From: Phoronis australis
Taxonomy: Eukaryota > Phoronida > Phoronidae
Assembly: GCA_002633005.1 (NCBI GenBank)
Contig: NMRA01000027.1
Coordinates: forward strand, 597,265 to 657,264
Direction of reading: 5' to 3'
Length of the DNA: 60,000 nt
The position numbers and the translations under genes were made by a program. Positions 29,301 to 36,610 of this stretch are shown here, piece by piece. Below the pieces are notes generated by a model, which was not told where the DNA came from, searched no databases, and worked only from the letters and a program-made list of their open reading frames with translations. Position 1 is the first letter of the stretch, and each line of letters starts with the position of its first letter.

Positions 29301-31823
29301 AGTATTGGGCAAGCAGACGACAATCAGTCAGCACCGAAGTTTGAATTTTGTAATTAATTACCAGTAGCATTGCCAAAAGTACTCACGATACCAACACTTC
29401 TACTATTGAAAGACTGAACAGCGTTTCAATATTGAAATAAATATTTTTTTCGTTGTACTGGACAGTAAAGTAAATGCAAATATTTCTCGACAAAATACAC
29501 TAACCGGAAACTGCACCAGAAAATTTAAGAGAGTGGAGGCGCCTCTTGGCTAGCACGAACGAAAATGTCGGAGTTGCAAATATGTTGTCTGTAATCTATG
29601 TTCGCATGTACACGTTCAAGGACTGGGCGCTTATTTCAGCAAAGTCTGAAAACGCGTGGGGGGGCACTTATAGGGGCATGGGCGGTTATTACGGCGAATA
29701 CGGTAATGTAAGTGCATGAAAGTGACTTTTGTTTGACCCACTAAGTCTGTATACAAACAGAGAAAAATCAATGTTGAATTATTCTTCATAGCCTTGTTCA
29801 AATCTGCCCAGACAGGGTCAAAAAGTAGGACGCTCAAATTAGCATAAGACTGATAACAGAAGCCCGAGTGGATGGTTGCATGAAACAGTCCCAAATACGG
29901 ACTAAACTAAGTTCCCTAATTTTTTTGTGTATTTATTTCGTCCTTTACTCACAGGTGTGATATTTTTCCTATTACTCTATCTTTATTGTGTGCTCTTCTT
30001 TAATTAATGACATTTCCTGATAATAAGACCGTTAAGCCAGCAAGGGAAAGATCTAAAGACCCGGGCAGAGACAGAATAATCAGTGAGGTTAGATCATCAC
30101 AGAACGAAGAAAGGTACGCCCGAGCAGTCCAGATGGGCCAACAGGGAGCATGGACAAAGTGGGACAAAGTCTTACAAAGGGAAGTCAAGTGGGCTGATTT
30201 GTGGAAGATGTCTCCACTGAAAGCCAAATTCCTCATTAGATCTGTTTACGGCGTTCTGCCTACTCCCAGCAACCTTGCTACTTGGGGCCTTGCTGACAAC
30301 CCGAGCTGTATTCAGTGTGGACGCAGAAGTAGTTTAGAGCACATCCTATCATCTTGCAGCGCGTCCTTGGCATCAGGACGGTACACTTGCCCACACAACC
30401 AGGTACTAAAAGTTTTTGCAAGGGTGTTGGTCGACGAGGTCAAGAGCAAACCGAAGCCGAGAAGCCACTGCGTCGAATTCATCAATTTCGTAAGAAGTGG
30501 TGATCAGGCGAGTAAAAGGAAGACCCCAGCGCAGAAAGGCATCCTGCACACAGCCAACGACTGGAGAGAGTGTGCAGACCTTGCCGGTCACCAGTCCTTC
30601 TTCCCTCAACACATTGTCCAGACGACCCAGCGCCCTGACTTGGTTATTTACTCGGTACAGTTCCCACCAGGTCATCCTGATTGAGCTCACTATCCCGTGG
30701 GAGAGTAGGGTGGAAGAGGCACACGAGCGAAAGAACTTGAAGTATGCAGACCTTAGGAATGACTGTCATGTTAACGGCTGGAGATGTTGGAGTTTTCCTG
30801 TGGAGGTCGGCTGCCGGGGTTTTCCAGCCAGTTCGGTTATTAGAAGAAGGCTCTGCCACGCGACGTAGCCACAGAAGCTGAACAGGCATCTTGTTGGATT
30901 TGGATGAAATACCAACAGCAACACAACCAACAACCGTCAGACAGAGCCTGATCAACTTTGTTGTCCCGCCTTCTAGAGATGGTCTTGGTTTAGGGACGAA
31001 ACCATTAAGGACAGTAGGAGACCAACTGAAGATGGCGGTTGAGCACAGTGCCATCAAGTGTTTAAAGTAAGTTCAGGCAGTGCCAGAGTTAGCCACAATG
31101 AGCTTCAGAAACACAGTTCCAATGATTTGTATTGACAAAGTAACTAGCTTAAGACCACCTGCTACTGAGGCGCATGCACAGCCTACTTGAGACTATATGT
31201 GACTTCAACAGTATCCCGGGATGCGCCAGTGGGAGTTTCTAATAACATTTTGTGATCAGAATTACGGATGCCATTAACACATGTCAAAGAACAAAGAAAC
31301 TGGTCACATTCTAGGGCAAATAATCGCTTTCTCTAATGGCATACATTATTTTGTTTTTACTTAAGCAGTAATTCTGTAAAATTTCTTTTGGAAAACAACA
31401 AAAAAATCACCGAGTTGCCACTTGGCCCTTCCTAGCAATGTCTTGTTGCTTTAAGGCACTTTAATATGCAAACAATAACACACCAGAACTGAGTTCCTTG
31501 CAGAATAATAGTAAAATTGCAGAAAACCAGAAGTGTTCACTAGCCTCTTGAAACTTAAATATTGGTGAGTGTTCTGACAAACGCATTTAATCAAAACTTA
31601 TCACCAATACATGCACGTCACACCATAGGTCGTGATCACAGGATATGCATTGCACGCACGTGTGGCCTTCACTGTTTTAATGTGCATGGAAACAACGAAA
31701 TATAAAAATTACACAACACGCACATTTTTAATTCAAATTAAATAATGTATTATTCACCTGTTTTCGTGCAGCGGGACACCTCACAAATGCGTCCCAATAC
31801 TTGCGTAGTTGGTCCAGCAGCAT
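1..31823 (-). CDS. LYST: LYST, lysosomal trafficking regulator, N-terminal part (5 coding exons, continues beyond left edge)
   Basis: Known of the family: LYST is a very large cytosolic scaffold with N-terminal ARM/HEAT-like repeats and C-terminal PH-BEACH-WD40 domains, and it controls lysosome and lysosome-related organelle size. Seen: spliced coding segments 31823-31758, 22466-22378, 8571-8406, 4103-4007 and 2330-1 join in consistent phases (0, 2, 0, 1) with AG acceptors and GT donors, giving about 916 residues. Conserved stretches recognisable against vertebrate LYST include MTDIHEIC, YLLSGRGWLIL, VSLLPVCFKF, RHRKCDFTQFRHHHHDIL and ECGICCCVSP followed by ILVKLLLDQCGG. The BEACH and WD40 exons lie outside the window. 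The protein starts roughly 60 residues upstream of the region aligning with the vertebrate N-terminus. One exon occurs twice because of a probable assembly duplication. The gene is divergent from ECH1. Confidence 0.9.
2331..4006 (-). other. LYST: LYST intron 4
   Basis: This intron of about 1.7 kb has donor GTTTGT and acceptor TTCCAG. No open frame of note, repeat or RNA gene was recognised in it; it is AT-rich unique-looking sequence. Confidence 0.8.
4007..4103 (-). CDS. LYST: LYST coding exon 4
   Basis: A 97-base exon lies between an excellent acceptor (TTCTTCTTACAG) and a GTTTGT donor. It starts in phase 0 and ends after one base, matching both neighbours. It encodes NISCAKDLAEVLVSLLPVCF and then KFAHKMPDTDKQ. 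This corresponds to the vertebrate LYST segment with the pattern C-x-E-x-L-x-LLLSLLPLVWK. The exon is too short for a standard open-frame scan and was found by splice signals and similarity. Confidence 0.88.
4104..8405 (-). other. LYST: LYST intron 3
   Basis: The donor is GTAAGT next to exon 3. The intron contains a phase-compatible open segment at 5345-5570, listed separately as a finding, and a tRNA-derived SINE at about 7700-7880. The rest is AT-rich sequence without recognised content. Confidence 0.75.
7700..7880 (-). repeat. tRNA-derived SINE
   Basis: On the minus strand there is an A-box-like TGGCCTAGTGG (7866-7856) and a B-box-like GGTTTGAATCC (7822-7812), spaced as in a tRNA gene. 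They are followed by a tRNA-unrelated body. The sequence flanking the A box does not pair with the 3' side as an acceptor stem would, so this is a SINE head and not a working tRNA. The 3' boundary is uncertain. Confidence 0.65.
8398..9843. repeat. Direct 1.45-kb duplication, left copy (probable assembly artefact)
   Basis: The sequence from TACTTACATGAACTCC to AAGTGAAGCAAA is repeated almost base for base at 9845-11297. The copies differ by scattered substitutions and small indels. The two abut exactly at the single N at 9844. The copy includes LYST exon 3 and flanking intron. Confidence 0.9.
8406..8571 (-). CDS. LYST: LYST coding exon 3 (copy 1)
   Basis: A 166-base exon has acceptor TATCTTCTTTCAG and donor GTAAGT. 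The first base completes an Ala codon begun in exon 2, and 55 further codons follow, ending in phase 0. It encodes the most conserved N-terminal part of LYST: GILATVFMTDIHEICSSA, a short acidic loop (NDDDT), then LRSYLLSGRGWLILEV. Vertebrate LYST has FLTDVNRLCNAV, an acidic loop and YLVHGRGFLLL here. An identical exon is present at 9852-10017. Confidence 0.9.
9845..11297. repeat. Direct 1.45-kb duplication, right copy
   Basis: Partner of 8398-9843. After the last shared bases (AAGTGAAGCAAA) this copy continues into unique sequence, whereas the left copy stops at the N. That is the pattern of two overlapping contig ends placed side by side. Confidence 0.9.
9852..10017 (-). CDS. LYST: LYST coding exon 3 (copy 2, probable duplicate of assembly)
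   Basis: This copy is identical to the exon at 8406-8571, with the same acceptor and the same GTAAGT donor. The exon length is 166 bases (one more than a multiple of three), so splicing both copies into one mRNA would shift the frame. Either only one copy is real, or they would have to be used as alternatives. Confidence 0.8.
12660..12870 (+). repeat. Dispersed repeat, related to 20490-20700
   Basis: The two segments share, in order, AAAAATACAA, GAATAAA, ATGAAATGACT, AAAACTTTT, TTCTTT, GGTGATA, TGTGTTCTG and CCAAGGTAAA with matching spacing, in the same orientation. Ends are undefined. Confidence 0.55.
13174..13362. repeat. Tandem pair, about 93 bp per unit
   Basis: Two head-to-tail units each begin CAGAA(G/A)GAATTGCTGTCTG and end GAATTGTTGCGGACAACAG. 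They differ by a few substitutions. Confidence 0.8.
13656..15122. mobile_element. Inverted-repeat DNA transposon, family 1, complete-looking copy
   Basis: The left end reads TACCGTATT then CGCTCTAATAAGCACCCA. The right end reads GGGCGCTTATTAGGGTGAATACGGTA in inverted complement, so the ends form terminal inverted repeats of about 25 bp. If the outermost TA is the target duplication, the ends are CCGTATT/AATACGG. That would suit a TA-targeting superfamily, but this is not proven. Plus-strand frame 14693-14989 (98 codons, ending KVKTLL) lies near the right end. I do not recognise it as a transposase. Other copies start at 22494 and 24883 and end at 27023 and 29704. Confidence 0.75.
14693..14989 (+). 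pseudogene. Unrecognised open frame inside family-1 transposon
   Basis: A 98-codon frame has basic and aromatic composition and contains KISKTFAFFWKHVGCLKCIF and YRHSGEARDLQIP. Related sequence in the copy at 22494-23798 (around 23590-23760) carries frame breaks, so it may be the 3' part of an ancestral element protein. No catalytic motif is visible. The overlapping minus-strand frame (14551-15033) is judged a shadow or chance frame. Confidence 0.3.
16473..16878 (-). mobile_element. Short internally deleted derivative of the THAP transposon (MITE-like)
   Basis: The ends are CATAGACTA...TAGTCTATG inverted repeats. Read on the minus strand, it starts like the THAP element at 23799 (CATAGACTATAGTACAYGGACCGCC, shared for about 170 bases, including the region of that element's start codon). 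It finishes like the segments ending near 26912 and 29607 (AATGTCGGAGTTGC then ATATGTTGTCT). The middle of the coding region is missing. Confidence 0.75.
17030..17240 (+). repeat. Dispersed repeat, diverged inverted copy at 51540-51735
   Basis: The segment and the reverse complement of 51540-51735 share ACGGTTTTCTAAAT/ACACTTTTCTAAAT-type blocks. They also share GTATGAATCCAATCACCCATTTCTG versus a close variant, and ATGATGTT-like ends, in the same order. Internal sequence is diverged. Function and class are unknown. Confidence 0.5.
18505..20490 (+). repeat. Array A of ~130-150-bp units with CCACTAGGNGGNGC core
   Basis: At least ten degenerate units recur every 130-150 bases. Each is marked by an AAA(A)(C/T)TGCCACTAGG or ATGGCCACTAGG core, seen near 18663, 19127, 19254, 19387, 19543, 19687, 19831, 19985, 20128, 20272 and 20435. 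Every third unit is more alike, giving a higher-order period of about 440 bases. Constant text between cores includes ATATGCCAATTTTCA and TTTGGTTRATAGAGGGG. Tandem-core elements of similar unit size are known in marine invertebrates (for example the pearl elements of bivalves). Membership of that group is inference. Confidence 0.8.
19987..20000 (+). promoter_or_regulatory. CTCF-type motif, exact match
   Basis: CCACTAGGTGGCGC fits CCASYAGRKGGCRS, the core of the conserved bilaterian CTCF site, at all 14 positions. It lies in a unit of array A. Binding is not demonstrated. Confidence 0.5.
22014..22291. repeat. 28-bp minisatellite, about 10 copies
   Basis: The unit is TGCATTGCATAGAGCACAGA plus an eight-base end (typically TACACTGG). 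One unit is shortened to 26 bases. Because 28 is not a multiple of three, overlapping minus-strand frames stay open as repetitive Cys/Met-rich peptides; these are not genes. Confidence 0.95.
22378..22466 (-). CDS. LYST: LYST coding exon 2
   Basis: An 89-base exon has acceptor CTGTTTCAG and a perfect GTAAGT donor. It is entered in phase 0 and left after two bases (GC of an Ala codon). It encodes KKTQRLDKFLTTCAIVMKQA then SSRSNITQF. I see no clear vertebrate counterpart. The exon is assigned because the phases fit exon 1 and exon 3 exactly and no other exon in this 23-kb interval does. Confidence 0.75.
22494..23798. mobile_element. Family-1 transposon, copy 2, interrupted at right
   Basis: It begins TACCGTATTCGCCATGATAA and matches 13656-15122 throughout. 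The match breaks at TTCGCAT, where the THAP element begins. The missing right end is not found after 24603, so the insertion was followed by loss or rearrangement. Confidence 0.75.
23799..24603 (+). mobile_element. THAP-domain DNA transposon with CATAGACTA ends
   Basis: The ends CATAGACTATAG and CTGTAGTCTATG are 12-bp inverted repeats with one mismatch. The element carries a THAP-domain reading frame at 23949. CA...TG ends plus an N-terminal THAP domain resemble the P-element superfamily. I could not find the expected target-site duplication, so the class is tentative. Confidence 0.65.
23949..24140 (+). pseudogene. Truncated THAP-domain protein of the transposon
   Basis: The 63-codon frame starts MVGLCVAGCSATQAKC and ends YICSKHFEDEC. 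It therefore contains the C2CH zinc-binding signature of the THAP DNA-binding domain (C-x3-C ... C-x2-H) and the basic RFHTIRRPHNRLW stretch. A stop comes immediately after the motif, and most of a THAP domain's C-terminal part and any transposase are missing. Frame 24309-24560 downstream may be a further remnant, but I do not recognise it. Confidence 0.75.
24883..27023. mobile_element. Family-1 transposon, copy 3, with nested insertions
   Basis: It starts TACCATATTCGCCCTAATAA and ends GCGGTTATTACAGCGAATATGGTA. Only the first 280 bases and the last 110 match the complete copy at 13656-15122. The interior is replaced by foreign sequence, including the THAP-transposon terminal segment ending near 26912. 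Confidence 0.65.
26285..28388. repeat. 2.1-kb near-identical duplication, left copy
   Basis: From AAGAACCATTTCACGC to GTGCCAGAGTTAGCCACA this copy matches 28970-31097 with only scattered differences and small indels. It stops exactly at the N at 28389. Confidence 0.9.
27305..28159 (+). pseudogene. 3' fragment of a non-LTR retrotransposon with restriction-like endonuclease, copy A (broken)
   Basis: The frame opens MSSSLIMTFPDNKTVKPARE. The last 115 codons hold a PD-(D/E)XK-type segment: TDLVIYS, then 14 residues after the Asp to ELTIPWES, followed by AHERKNLKYADL and FPVEVGCRGFPASS, typical of the C-terminus of RLE-class LINE polyproteins. The zinc motif before it is shifted out of frame by a 5-base deletion near 27548. 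The frame is restored by a 16-base deletion near 27715, with a stop at 27605-27607 between. The upstream reverse transcriptase is absent. Confidence 0.65.
28390..28705 (-). pseudogene. THAP-domain protein fragment with premature stop
   Basis: Read on the minus strand from the ATG at about 28703: MTHC, stop (TGA for Cys), CVPGCTNYRLTRALGVPLHR, FPMDDTLRRTWLV, YRVCGKHFLPSDY, then KVPAKQRLKKDAIPSV. The C2CH residues (CVPGC ... VCGKHF) and the final P of the domain (AIPSV) are all present, so it is a nearly complete THAP domain apart from the stop. The frame ends in the N. Homologous starts lie at 45904 (plus) and 46281 (minus). Confidence 0.8.
28390..28965 (-). mobile_element. 5' part of a second THAP-type element
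   Basis: The segment 28660-28965 matches 46242-46552 (for example AACAATGACTGACT, AAAGAAATTGG, AAAACGTCACTTCCGG, ATTACGAAAAGCTGTAATTAAGT). This shows a dispersed element. It includes the start of a THAP-domain frame on the minus strand and is cut at the N at 28389. Confidence 0.65.
29600..29704. mobile_element. Right terminus of a family-1 transposon (duplicate of 27023 end)
   Basis: It ends GGGCGGTTATTACGGCGAATACGGTA. It is the right-copy equivalent of the terminus at 27023. Confidence 0.75.
30007..30868 (+). pseudogene. 3' fragment of a non-LTR retrotransposon with restriction-like endonuclease, copy B (frameshifted)
   Basis: A 225-codon frame includes an intact zinc motif CIQCGRRSSLEHILSSC (C-x2-C-x7-H-x4-C). 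That is the spacing of the CCHC motif that precedes the endonuclease in R2-like LINEs. It is followed by RPDLVIYS, the start of the R/KPD-x12-14-E signature. One extra base near 30656 ends the frame. The continuation (ELTIPWES ... FPVEVGCRGFPASS) lies in another frame to 30868. No reverse transcriptase is present, so this is a 5'-truncated insertion, the usual fate of LINEs. Confidence 0.7.
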
Positions 31824-31863
31824 GGCGTCTCACATCCTCTACCTTACTCACTAGAGAGCATAT
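31758..31863 (-). CDS. LYST: LYST exon with start codon (coding exon 1)
   Basis: The exon has acceptor CTTGTTTCAG (after 31863) and donor GTGAAT (below 31758). Coding begins at the ATG at 31823-31821: MLLDQLRKYWDAFVRCPAAR then KQ, ending in phase 0. An in-frame TGA lies three codons before this ATG, so translation in this frame cannot begin further upstream. Two short upstream frames in the leader part (ATGCTCTCTAGTGAGTAA and ATGTGA) precede it. Assignment to LYST rests on phase continuity with exons 2 and 3. Confidence 0.75.
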
Positions 31864-32739
31864 CTGAAACAAGTCAGTGGGCTGAACTTCATTCAGTCAA
31901 CTCAGGGGATATCAGTTTTATGGCTTCCACTTATAAATCGAGATTCAGGTAAACAAGTGTGTTCACTAAAGATTACATACTAAATCCTCGCAATAGTGAA
32001 GCACATCACACAGGAGAAAGTACAAGAGCACCCCCGAGATGACGCACTCCATTTGATACTCAAAATAGGAAAACTGAGATAGAAGTTTCACTAAAGAACG
32101 ATATATAACAGGTTCACTGTTTCATTTTGAAATCAGGGACTTCTTAAATTGATGGAGACAAATAAAGCATATCCACACCTCTCACTAGTGACTTTCTGAT
32201 TTTGGCCACTTTGAGCATGATTAGATGAGTTAGACCTAATTCGAAAGCTGTTGGCAGTTGTTGAATATATCTTATGAGAAACCAGTCATCGTGTTGAGTT
32301 CAGCTGAGCACAGCATAACAACAGTTCATGACTCCCGATGCTGCAGAAGTGATGAACTGTGGGCAAGAAGGTGCAGGAATCTTGCAATGAAATTTATCAG
32401 CAATGGGTGCAACATATGCAAACTAGTTTAGGTTTCGAGATGTACTTTGCAGGTCTAAGGGTAGTTGATAAGTCATATGTAACGCCTTTATCAACTGTTA
32501 CAGAACTGGTACAAGGCTCAAGAGAGAACGATTATCACCAGATAAGTGTTGCACTGGTATCATCAATATGAAACATTTGGCATTTTTTCAAAAAAGGGGG
32601 CGCAAGAGATGACCAAAAATGGCAGGTATATTCACAAAACACACTAACCAATAATCACTAACTTGGATAATAGAGCAGCCACCACCAGTCACAGCAGTCA
32701 AATATGTAGGAAAGCTGACTTGTATTGGCAAATTCCTAC

Positions 32740-34350
32740 CACATAAGTTTCGTGAAAATTTGAAGTCGTTTTGACAATAACCAAAAGTTAATATCTTGTC
32801 AAAAATCAAAATGGACAATAGGAGGTTAGCTGAATTCATCTGGAAATCACCATACCCATATATACCCATTATCTCTGTCTCAAAGTTCATCAAAATCTGG
32901 CAAATGACGGACAAGAAAATCCTGCTGAAAACTAATATGTCCAACAGCCACAGTGCTGCAGTCAGATCTGCACAAAAATCAACTAGTGCTGGCGCATCCC
33001 TACCACATACCCCTATGTCAAGTTTCATAAAATCTGACATCATTTCAACAATGATTGACAGACAAGCAAAACCTCCAGCAAGGAGTTCCATATCAGTTAA
33101 ATTTGTCTAAAAATTGAACTGATATCGGAGCATCTCAGTCATAAACCTCTATATTATATCAAGTTTCATCAATGCCTTTCAGTATATTGCAAAAATAATT
33201 AACGGCTGAGGAAAATCCAGCTGAAAAACATAATTGACAACATTGGGTGTGATTGTTTTCTAAATGCAACAGATGGCACCACTTTCCCACCACATACCTC
33301 CTCATCAAGCTTTGACGAAATTCCTCAACTCATTTTTCAGAAAAAGGACACACAAGAATTGTTTGCAAAAAACTAAAATGATCAACAGGAGCTACTAGAA
33401 TTTAGTCAACTATATCCAAAACAAGAGCAAAGCGGAGCACTGATATGCATCCACCCTTTGCACTGCATGCAGTTTAAAACATTATCTCTACAGGAAGTAA
33501 TGCTAGTAAATCAAATAGCCTGTAGGGGAATACAAAGCAAGCCAGCAAACCTGTCCTCAATGATTATTCAAATGCTTTGGGGATAGGAGAAGGGCAACAA
33601 AAACAAACAGAAGAAATAAGGCCACTAGGGGGCAGAACGTAAGTCCTATCTGTCTGTCTGAAGCAGGGCTTGTGCTGTCATTGATGTGATAGTAACTTAT
33701 TTGCCATATTTCATGAACATACATCAAGGAACTTGTTGCCAGGTTAGAATCAAAATTCACACCAGTTGTACTCGGCTCAATAAAAACACTAACAAATTTC
33801 ACGGAGATCCAAGGAAGTTAGTCTATCAACCACAGGAGAGGAACTCCAAAGATACAGATTAAACAGAAAAACAAATTGCGACCGGTGGGAGGGGGCATCT
33901 AATGGGAGTCGGATCAATTTCAAAGTAGTCACCATCTGTTATCACCTTTGCCATACTTAACAAAGATCATACACAAGGTTTTAAAATAGAAGATACAGCC
34001 ACTGGTACAAAAACCAAATGTACCACTAGGGGGAGCCACACTATCGGGAGTCATCCAAAATAATCATCAGCCATGCTCTCTGCAATTGAAACACACATGC
34101 AAATTTTCATAAAAACAGTATAAATGGCCACAAGGTGGTGCAGAATACCTTGAATCTAGCCGAAAGCAAGAAGGTCGCATGGTCTCCATAACTGATACCT
34201 ATATACAAAATTTCATGAATGCATAAACAAACTTTGAAGATCAAAGAGGCAAATGTATAAAACTAAAACTGTCACTAGGGGACATAACAGTAGTGGGATG
34301 TAAATTAACCTGTGCCATACAACAATAGTAACACAACTGCCAAGTTTCAA
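32740..34350 (+). repeat. Array B, same family as array A (CCACTAGGGGGC core)
   Basis: Degenerate units share AAAATGG(A/C)CANTAGG, AAATTTTCATAAAA and TGCAAATTTTCAT-like text with array A. Better preserved cores lie at 33622, 34023, 34124 and 34268. The array sits between the LYST start exon and the candidate shared promoter. Frames 32588-33091 and 32796-33110 are repeat-borne and not genes. Confidence 0.7.
33622..33635 (+). promoter_or_regulatory. CTCF-type motif, exact match
   Basis: CCACTAGGGGGCAG matches CCASYAGRKGGCRS at all positions, inside array B, forward orientation. Binding is inferred only. Confidence 0.5.
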
Positions 34351-35019
34351 TTTTATCCAGGGTTTTTGAGTAAAAGCAGTGGATAGTGTTCATACACCAG
34401 ACATACATAGGACATAGAGATGAATGGGGACGATAGCATAATACATGTGGGTGCATAAATAAGGTGTGCCCGTGCATTCCCACCCCATACCTCTTGAAAC
34501 ATGGTTAAATAGGGCATGGAAACTATGTACTTTAAGTCAAAGACAGGAATTTTCTGGGTGCGCAAGCCGTTTTTTAAGTCCACCACTGCTTTCAGTTATT
34601 GGTGAACGTTTGTAAGTCTGGCCCTGTGGGTCGGCATACTGATTATTTTTTCAAAACCTGTTTCATGCTTTTTCTGGCAAAATTGCCAAAAAAGGGTAGG
34701 TCTACAACAAGTTACCTTTTCCAACTAAACAAATCTACAAAAATTCAATTTTAACTAATTGTTAAAAGTTTGCAAATGATATATTCATTGATGACAAGAT
34801 ATTGCATCTGTTCTTTGTTTAGTGCTAGATGGTCCAAGAGTTTGTCTGGTCCAACAATTTCTATAGAACAAAACCCAATGAAATATTTGTCATGGAAGCT
34901 CCCGACAACGAACGGACACCTTTTTTAGAGTCCACTCTGTAAATGGATGAGCAGCTTCAATTTTCCCATTGCATCCCACCCCCAACTTAACCCCACGACA
35001 AAATAATCAAGTACCCCTC

Positions 35020-35381
35020 TTGCAGCCCTAACAGATGCCTGCGCCAAACTCATTTGGCGCATTTCAATTTGGTGCGGATTGGTGAGCCAAACTGATGCTT
35101 GCGCCAAACTAAAGTTTCCATAAGTTCCTAATTTACTGGCAGTGCTTAATGGACTTTTTTAAGGGTTACCGGAACTGAAATTGATGAGAGTACTCACGTA
35201 TGCAGGTCGTAAGGCTTAATCACACTGGGGAAGTGTCCTGAGAAAAAAAAATGATGCACCGCTTCGCACTCATAATTGTCGTTAATTTAGGTTCTGATAA
35301 CCGTAAAGAAAAAACAACCCTATCGAAGACAAATTGAAATGTGCCAAATCAGTCTGGCACAGGCATCTGTTAGGTCTGCAA
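35020..35381. mobile_element. MITE-like element with ~50-bp inverted repeats
   Basis: The left arm is TTGCAGCCCTAACAGATGCC followed by TGCGCCAAACTCATTTGGCG. The right arm is the inverted complement with about six mismatches (GGCATCTGTTAGGTCTGCAA end). The 362-bp body has no coding capacity. Confidence 0.7.
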
Positions 35382-36293
35382 CACCCCCCATGAATTTGCG
35401 AGTTCGTGAATTGAATTCGGGTCACTGATCTGGGTACTATATTAGTGAGGATTCAATTATGTTAAAACGAATGAGTCATGTTTTCCAGTAGTCGGAGACT
35501 CTTGCAATTAAATCCATTAAAACCACTGTCATAATTTTTCATGCTGTACAGTCTATGTTCGACTTTTTCGCAGCCAGTTAGACTCAAATGTGTTTTACAC
35601 ACTATCAGTGATATTTTAGTGAGAAATTCAAGGAAATACAAATGCATTGAAATATTTCATAAGTGTCGAACGTCAAACCCATGACCTTTCGGACAATGAA
35701 CTAAAGCATGACAGACAGCTTATCAAATGAATCATGAATGGGACATTCATTCACTCAGTCATAGCACACTGACACGACACCACGAAGTTGTGCGCGGAGA
35801 CCCAACAGTCTTCGCCACACCATAAACCACGTAGTTTTCAATTATTTCATAGAAAAAACAGAACTATCACAATATTGTCAGCTCCAACCAAGACTAACTT
35901 CAACCTCAAATACCTGTCGAAAAGAACAAAACTGTGACAGTAATTTCACATGATATGAACATGAACATGGTACTGTGTCTCTCAGGAATACAATGACTTA
36001 CCAACGTGTTTCCTTGAAGTAACAGCAAAGATATAACCGGTGAAAAAGACACAGCAGCAGGTCACAGCAAAAGTGACCTGCTGTGTAAATGAGTGAAGCC
36101 TCTATCTCAAACATGTTGTTGAGAGATGAATGAAACCCATGACATAGAACTGACACATGTTGTCGCTGAATAGAAATTACGTAAGCCTATTACTTGGCGT
36201 TACTAGTGAATACTCGCTACCCAGTCCAACGCCGACAACAGGATGCAGTTTAAATAGAGTCAGCATAATAACCCGGAAACTTTCTATACTTAC

Positions 36294-36390
36294 GTGTCAG
36301 GAATTTAGCATATTCCCGATGGTGTTCCAGTTTTTCGCCAGAATATTTAGCAAGTCACGGAAGTCACACTTCTGACCTTTCAACTTTACT
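36294..36390 (-). other. LYST: Candidate LYST 5'-UTR exon 1
   Basis: On the minus strand a segment ends CCTGACAC with a perfect GTAAGT donor and would splice to the acceptor at 31863. Its frames do not run into the LYST start, so it is non-coding. The upstream end (transcription start) is not defined. A TTTCCCCACAG just above 36385 could instead be an acceptor of an internal exon. Confidence 0.4.
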
Positions 36391-36610
36391 GTGGGGAAAC
36401 AGAAGTTTTAAAAGGGGCAGGAAAAACGAAAAACACGAAATACGTCAATTGCTTGAAGATGGAGTTTTTCTCTTACTGGTATTTTTTTTACAGTTTTTAC
36501 TTAAAATAACTGTTATTAATCTAAAAATACTGAATAAAACTTCTTTTTATATAACTTAATCTTTAATTTGAATCTGTGTTGAATCTCATTTTTATCACCT
36601 TAGATGGTGT
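36391..36610. promoter_or_regulatory. Candidate bidirectional LYST/ECH1 promoter
   Basis: About 200 bases separate the candidate LYST leader exon (minus) from the ECH1 leader (plus). No TATA box at a convincing position is visible. The inference rests on the head-to-head arrangement. Confidence 0.4.

Larger units (their letters stand above)
28970..31097. repeat. 2.1-kb near-identical duplication, right copy
   Basis: Partner of 26285-28388. This copy continues past GCCACA into ATGAGC and unique intron sequence. It is preceded by the THAP element, which the left copy lacks. Confidence 0.9.
22467..31757 (-). other. LYST: LYST intron 1 (transposon-rich)
   Basis: This intron spans two family-1 transposon copies, a THAP transposon, two copies of an endonuclease-bearing LINE fragment, a THAP-gene fragment and the second duplicated assembly join. 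Sequence at 24604-24882 and 25170-26270 holds nothing I recognise. Confidence 0.75.

Noticed and set aside
32588-33110. 167- and 104-codon opposed frames
   Set aside because: Both lie in array B units; repeat-derived.
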